Notes under the pieces: generated by a model
Seen by the model: the letters and a program-made list of their open reading frames with translations, nothing else
What the model was told of the DNA's origin: nothing
Databases searched by the model: none
Program-made: the position numbers and the translations under genes
DNA from: Rhodobacter sp.
Lineage (GTDB): Bacteria; Pseudomonadota; Alphaproteobacteria; Rhodobacterales; Rhodobacteraceae
NCBI GenBank assembly: GCA_013824045.1
Contig: PNND01000073.1
Location: 1 to 8,158 of the forward strand
Direction: 5' to 3'
Length of the DNA: 8,158 nucleotides
In this document: one piece after another, positions 6,387 through 8,158 of the stretch
How positions within the stretch are numbered: position 1 is the stretch's first letter
Layout: each line of letters opens with the position of its first letter

Positions 6387-7523
6387 ATGCGTACCCGCGC
6401 CGCCGTCGCCCTTGCCCCCGGCAAACCGCTCGAAGTCATGGACGTCAACCTCGAAGACCCGAAGGAAGGCGAGGTGCTGATCGAGATAAAGGCCACCGGC
6501 ATCTGCCACACCGACGAATTCACCCTGTCAGGTGCCGATCCCGAAGGCCTGTTTCCCGCCATCCTCGGCCATGAAGGCGCGGGCGTGGTCATCAAATGCG
6601 GCCCCGGTGTAAAATCCTTGAAACCCGGCGATCACGTCATCCCGCTCTACACGCCCGAATGCCGCGAATGCCCCTCCTGCCTGTCGCAGAAAACCAACCT
6701 CTGCACCGCCATCCGCGCCACCCAAGGCCAGGGCCTGATGCCCGATGGCACCAGCCGCTTCTCCATGCTCGATGGCACGCCGATCTATCACTACATGGGC
6801 TGCTCCACCTTCGCCAACCACACCGTCATGCCCGAAATCGCGCTGGCCAAGGTCCGCGATGACGCCCCCTTCGACAAGATCTGCTACATCGGCTGCGGCG
6901 TCACTACCGGCATCGGCGCGGTGCTGAACACCGCCAAGGTGGAAATCGGCGCCAAGGCCGTTGTGTTCGGTCTGGGCGGCATCGGGCTAAACGTCATTCA
7001 GGGCCTGAAAATGGCCGGCGCCGACATGATCATCGGCGTCGATATCAACGACGACAAAGAGGCATGGGGCGAAAAGTTCGGGATGACCCATTTCATCAAC
7101 CCGAAATCCCTGCCCGAGGGCATCTCGGTCGTCCAAGCCATCGTCGACCTGACCAAGACCCCGTTCGACAAGATCGGCGGGGCCGACTACTCCTTCGATT
7201 GCACCGGCAACGTCAAGGTGATGCGCGACGCGCTGGAATGCACCCATCGCGGCTGGGGCCAATCCATCATCATCGGCGTGGCCCCCGCAGGCGCGGTGAT
7301 CGAAACCCGCCCCTTCCAACTGGTCACCGGCCGCGTCTGGAAAGGCACCGCCTTCGGCGGCGCGCGCGGCCGCACCGATGTGCCCAAGATCGTGGATTGG
7401 TACATGGACGGCAAGATCGAGATCGACAGCATGATCACCCACATCCTGCCCCTCGACCGCATCAACGAAGGCTTCGATCTGATGCACGCAGGCAAATCCA
7501 TCCGCGCGGTGGTGGTGTATTGA
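6387..7523 (+). CDS. adhI: S-(hydroxymethyl)glutathione dehydrogenase / class III alcohol dehydrogenase
   Basis: A 378-residue cytosolic zinc enzyme that oxidises S-hydroxymethylglutathione (formaldehyde plus glutathione) to S-formylglutathione with NAD+; class III enzymes also reduce S-nitrosoglutathione. Catalytic zinc ligands are C40 (GICHTDE), H62 (GHEGAG) and C170 (IGCGVTTG). Structural zinc ligands are C92, C95, C98 and C106. R110 in [17 protein letters not shown] corresponds to the class III arginine that binds the glutathione carboxylate. The Rossmann motif is GLGGIG (195-200), with D219 for the NAD ribose. All key residues are present and the length is normal. GGAG (6377-6380) supports the ATG; the frame is open further upstream but that part is not coding. 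No S-formylglutathione hydrolase is adjacent, and a strong hairpin follows, so it is probably transcribed alone. Also called frmA or adhC elsewhere. Confidence 0.96.
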   Translation: MRTRAAVALAPGKPLEVMDVNLEDPKEGEVLIEIKATGICHTDEFTLSGADPEGLFPAILGHEGAGVVIKCGPGVKSLKPGDHVIPLYTPECRECPSCLSQKTNLCTAIRATQGQGLMPDGTSRFSMLDGTPIYHYMGCSTFANHTVMPEIALAKVRDDAPFDKICYIGCGVTTGIGAVLNTAKVEIGAKAVVFGLGGIGLNVIQGLKMAGADMIIGVDINDDKEAWGEKFGMTHFINPKSLPEGISVVQAIVDLTKTPFDKIGGADYSFDCTGNVKVMRDALECTHRGWGQSIIIGVAPAGAVIETRPFQLVTGRVWKGTAFGGARGRTDVPKIVDWYMDGKIEIDSMITHILPLDRINEGFDLMHAGKSIRAVVVY

Positions 7524-7533
7524 CCAAGGCAAC

Positions 7534-7574
7534 CGGACCTGCCGCGCAAGCGCAGCCTTGCGCGCGCAGGTCCG
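7534..7574 (+). terminator. Terminator-like hairpin after the formaldehyde dehydrogenase gene
   Basis: CGGACCTGC followed by CGCGCAAG (7534-7550) pairs with 7557-7574 over 17 base pairs with one bulged base and a CGCAGC loop, starting ten bases after the stop. The stem is strong, but only a short pyrimidine stretch (GACTTTCCTT) follows, so it may be a weak intrinsic terminator or an mRNA 3'-end stabiliser. Confidence 0.65.
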
Positions 7575-7620
7575 TGTGACTTTCCTTGCAGATTCCGGGA
7601 AACCTTTCAGGGTGTTTCAG

Positions 7621-8016
7621 ATGTTAAAGAGTGTTCTTCATGGTGCTACTCTCCTCATCATTTCCCTTGCCACTCCGGCCAAGGCAGATACCCCTGTGCT
7701 TGTCTACGAGTTCCCTAAAGAGAGCTTCGTGTTTCCCATCGATCTCCTCATCGAAGCTAAAGCCATCCCCATGACGAGCGGCGAACAGGGACTCGTCGCC
7801 ACCTTCGCACCCGAACTATCGCAAGGCCCGGTCACGGCACGAAATGTCGGGACCAAGGCAATCGTGCGCATATGTGGCGAAGATGTTTCCAGACCGCTTA
7901 TCCTGTCCGAAATAAGCGGAAGCACCGTCATGCTTCCCTTGGACAATCCTGACGATGCGCCAAGGCTTGCAGCGACCCTGAACGCCCGCAAATGCACCGA
8001 ACCCTCAAGCAGCTGA
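7621..8016 (+). CDS. Secreted small protein resembling the SecD/SecDF P1 head domain
   Basis: A 131-residue protein with a signal peptide (MLKSVLHGATLLIISLATPAKA, cleavage about A22|D23) and no other membrane segment. Residues about 60-121 resemble the SecD periplasmic P1 head: TARNVGTKAIVRICGEDVS, then RPLILSEISG, then a DDAPRLAATLNA tail, like the vGrplaivldGevlsaP..re.I..G and eeA..LA..L pattern. Unlike SecD it has no transmembrane helices, so it is not a translocase subunit; role unknown. C85 and C125 could pair. An AGGG eight bases before the ATG is a modest ribosome site. Base composition is unlike its neighbours: 59 of the first 120 bases are G or C, and codons such as TTA, AGT, CTT and GCT appear. 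It stops seven bases before the ybaK start, suggesting joint translation. Reality as a gene is likely; the fold assignment is moderate. Confidence 0.65.
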   Translation: MLKSVLHGATLLIISLATPAKADTPVLVYEFPKESFVFPIDLLIEAKAIPMTSGEQGLVATFAPELSQGPVTARNVGTKAIVRICGEDVSRPLILSEISGSTVMLPLDNPDDAPRLAATLNARKCTEPSSS

Positions 8017-8023
8017 TTCCGCG

Positions 8024-8158
8024 TTGTCCTCCACCCCAGCCCTCCGCGCCCTTACTGCTTTCGGCATAGAGTTCACCCTCCACCCCTACGCCTACGACCC
8101 CCGCGCCGATGCCGTGGGTCTCGCCGCCGCCCAAGCGCTGAACCTCGACCCCGCCCTC
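8024..8158 (+). CDS. ybaK: YbaK/EbsC-type Cys-tRNA(Pro) deacylase, 5' part only
   Basis: The first 45 codons are present; the gene runs off the window end. The sequence TPALRALTAFGIEFTLHPY followed by DPRADAVGLAAAQALNLDPA matches the YbaK N-terminus (TPA...L...GI.f.lh.Y.hdp....yG.eAA..lgl.p). YbaK proteins hydrolyse Cys-tRNA(Pro) mischarged by prolyl-tRNA synthetase. The catalytic region lies beyond the window. An in-frame TGA at 7979-7981 and the absence of ATG or GTG in between leave TTG at 8024 as the only reasonable start. It has no clear ribosome site, so translation probably relies on the gene ending just upstream. Confidence 0.85.
   Translation, partial: MSSTPALRALTAFGIEFTLHPYAYDPRADAVGLAAAQALNLDPAL

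Overview
The window is gene-dense, GC-rich DNA that reads like the chromosome of a Rhodobacterales (Rhodobacter/Paracoccus-type) alphaproteobacterium. The pointers are the codon style, a perfect alphaproteobacterial LexA box (GTTC-N7-GTTC), an ImuB-type Y-family polymerase homologue, a class II cytochrome c and a glutathione-dependent formaldehyde dehydrogenase. The taxon is inferred from gene content and motifs; no search was run.

Layout. At 1-1354 on the minus strand, a BphA4/CamA/rhodocoxin-reductase-type FAD ferredoxin reductase is followed, through an ATGA overlap, by the start of rsmD, which runs off the window. Divergent from it at 1457-2800 on the plus strand are a PrxV-type peroxiredoxin and a 2OG-Fe(II) prolyl-4-hydroxylase-like oxygenase, separated by an AT-rich stem-loop. 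At 2831-5208 on the minus strand, imuB is followed by a DUF2268-type HEXXH putative metallopeptidase. A LexA box sits directly in front of the imuB start. At 5383-5820 on the plus strand is a periplasmic cytochrome c'/c556. It shares a bidirectional terminator with a convergent I78-type inhibitor lipoprotein (5890-6192, minus). At 6387-7523 on the plus strand is class III alcohol dehydrogenase, then a strong hairpin, then a small secreted protein resembling the SecD P1 head, and finally the first 45 codons of a YbaK/Cys-tRNA(Pro) deacylase with a TTG start.

Together these look like ordinary housekeeping and stress functions: redox and peroxide handling, SOS translesion synthesis, formaldehyde detoxification, and tRNA and rRNA quality. 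There is no transposase, integrase, CRISPR array, tRNA or rRNA gene, and no gene-free stretch longer than about 200 bases. I do not see a clearly new multi-gene system. The best leads are the solitary LexA-controlled imuB with a putative protease behind it, the compositionally atypical SecD-head-like secreted protein, and the unexplained hairpin between the peroxiredoxin and the oxygenase. The plus strand is C-rich whichever strand is coding, which suggests it is the lagging strand here.
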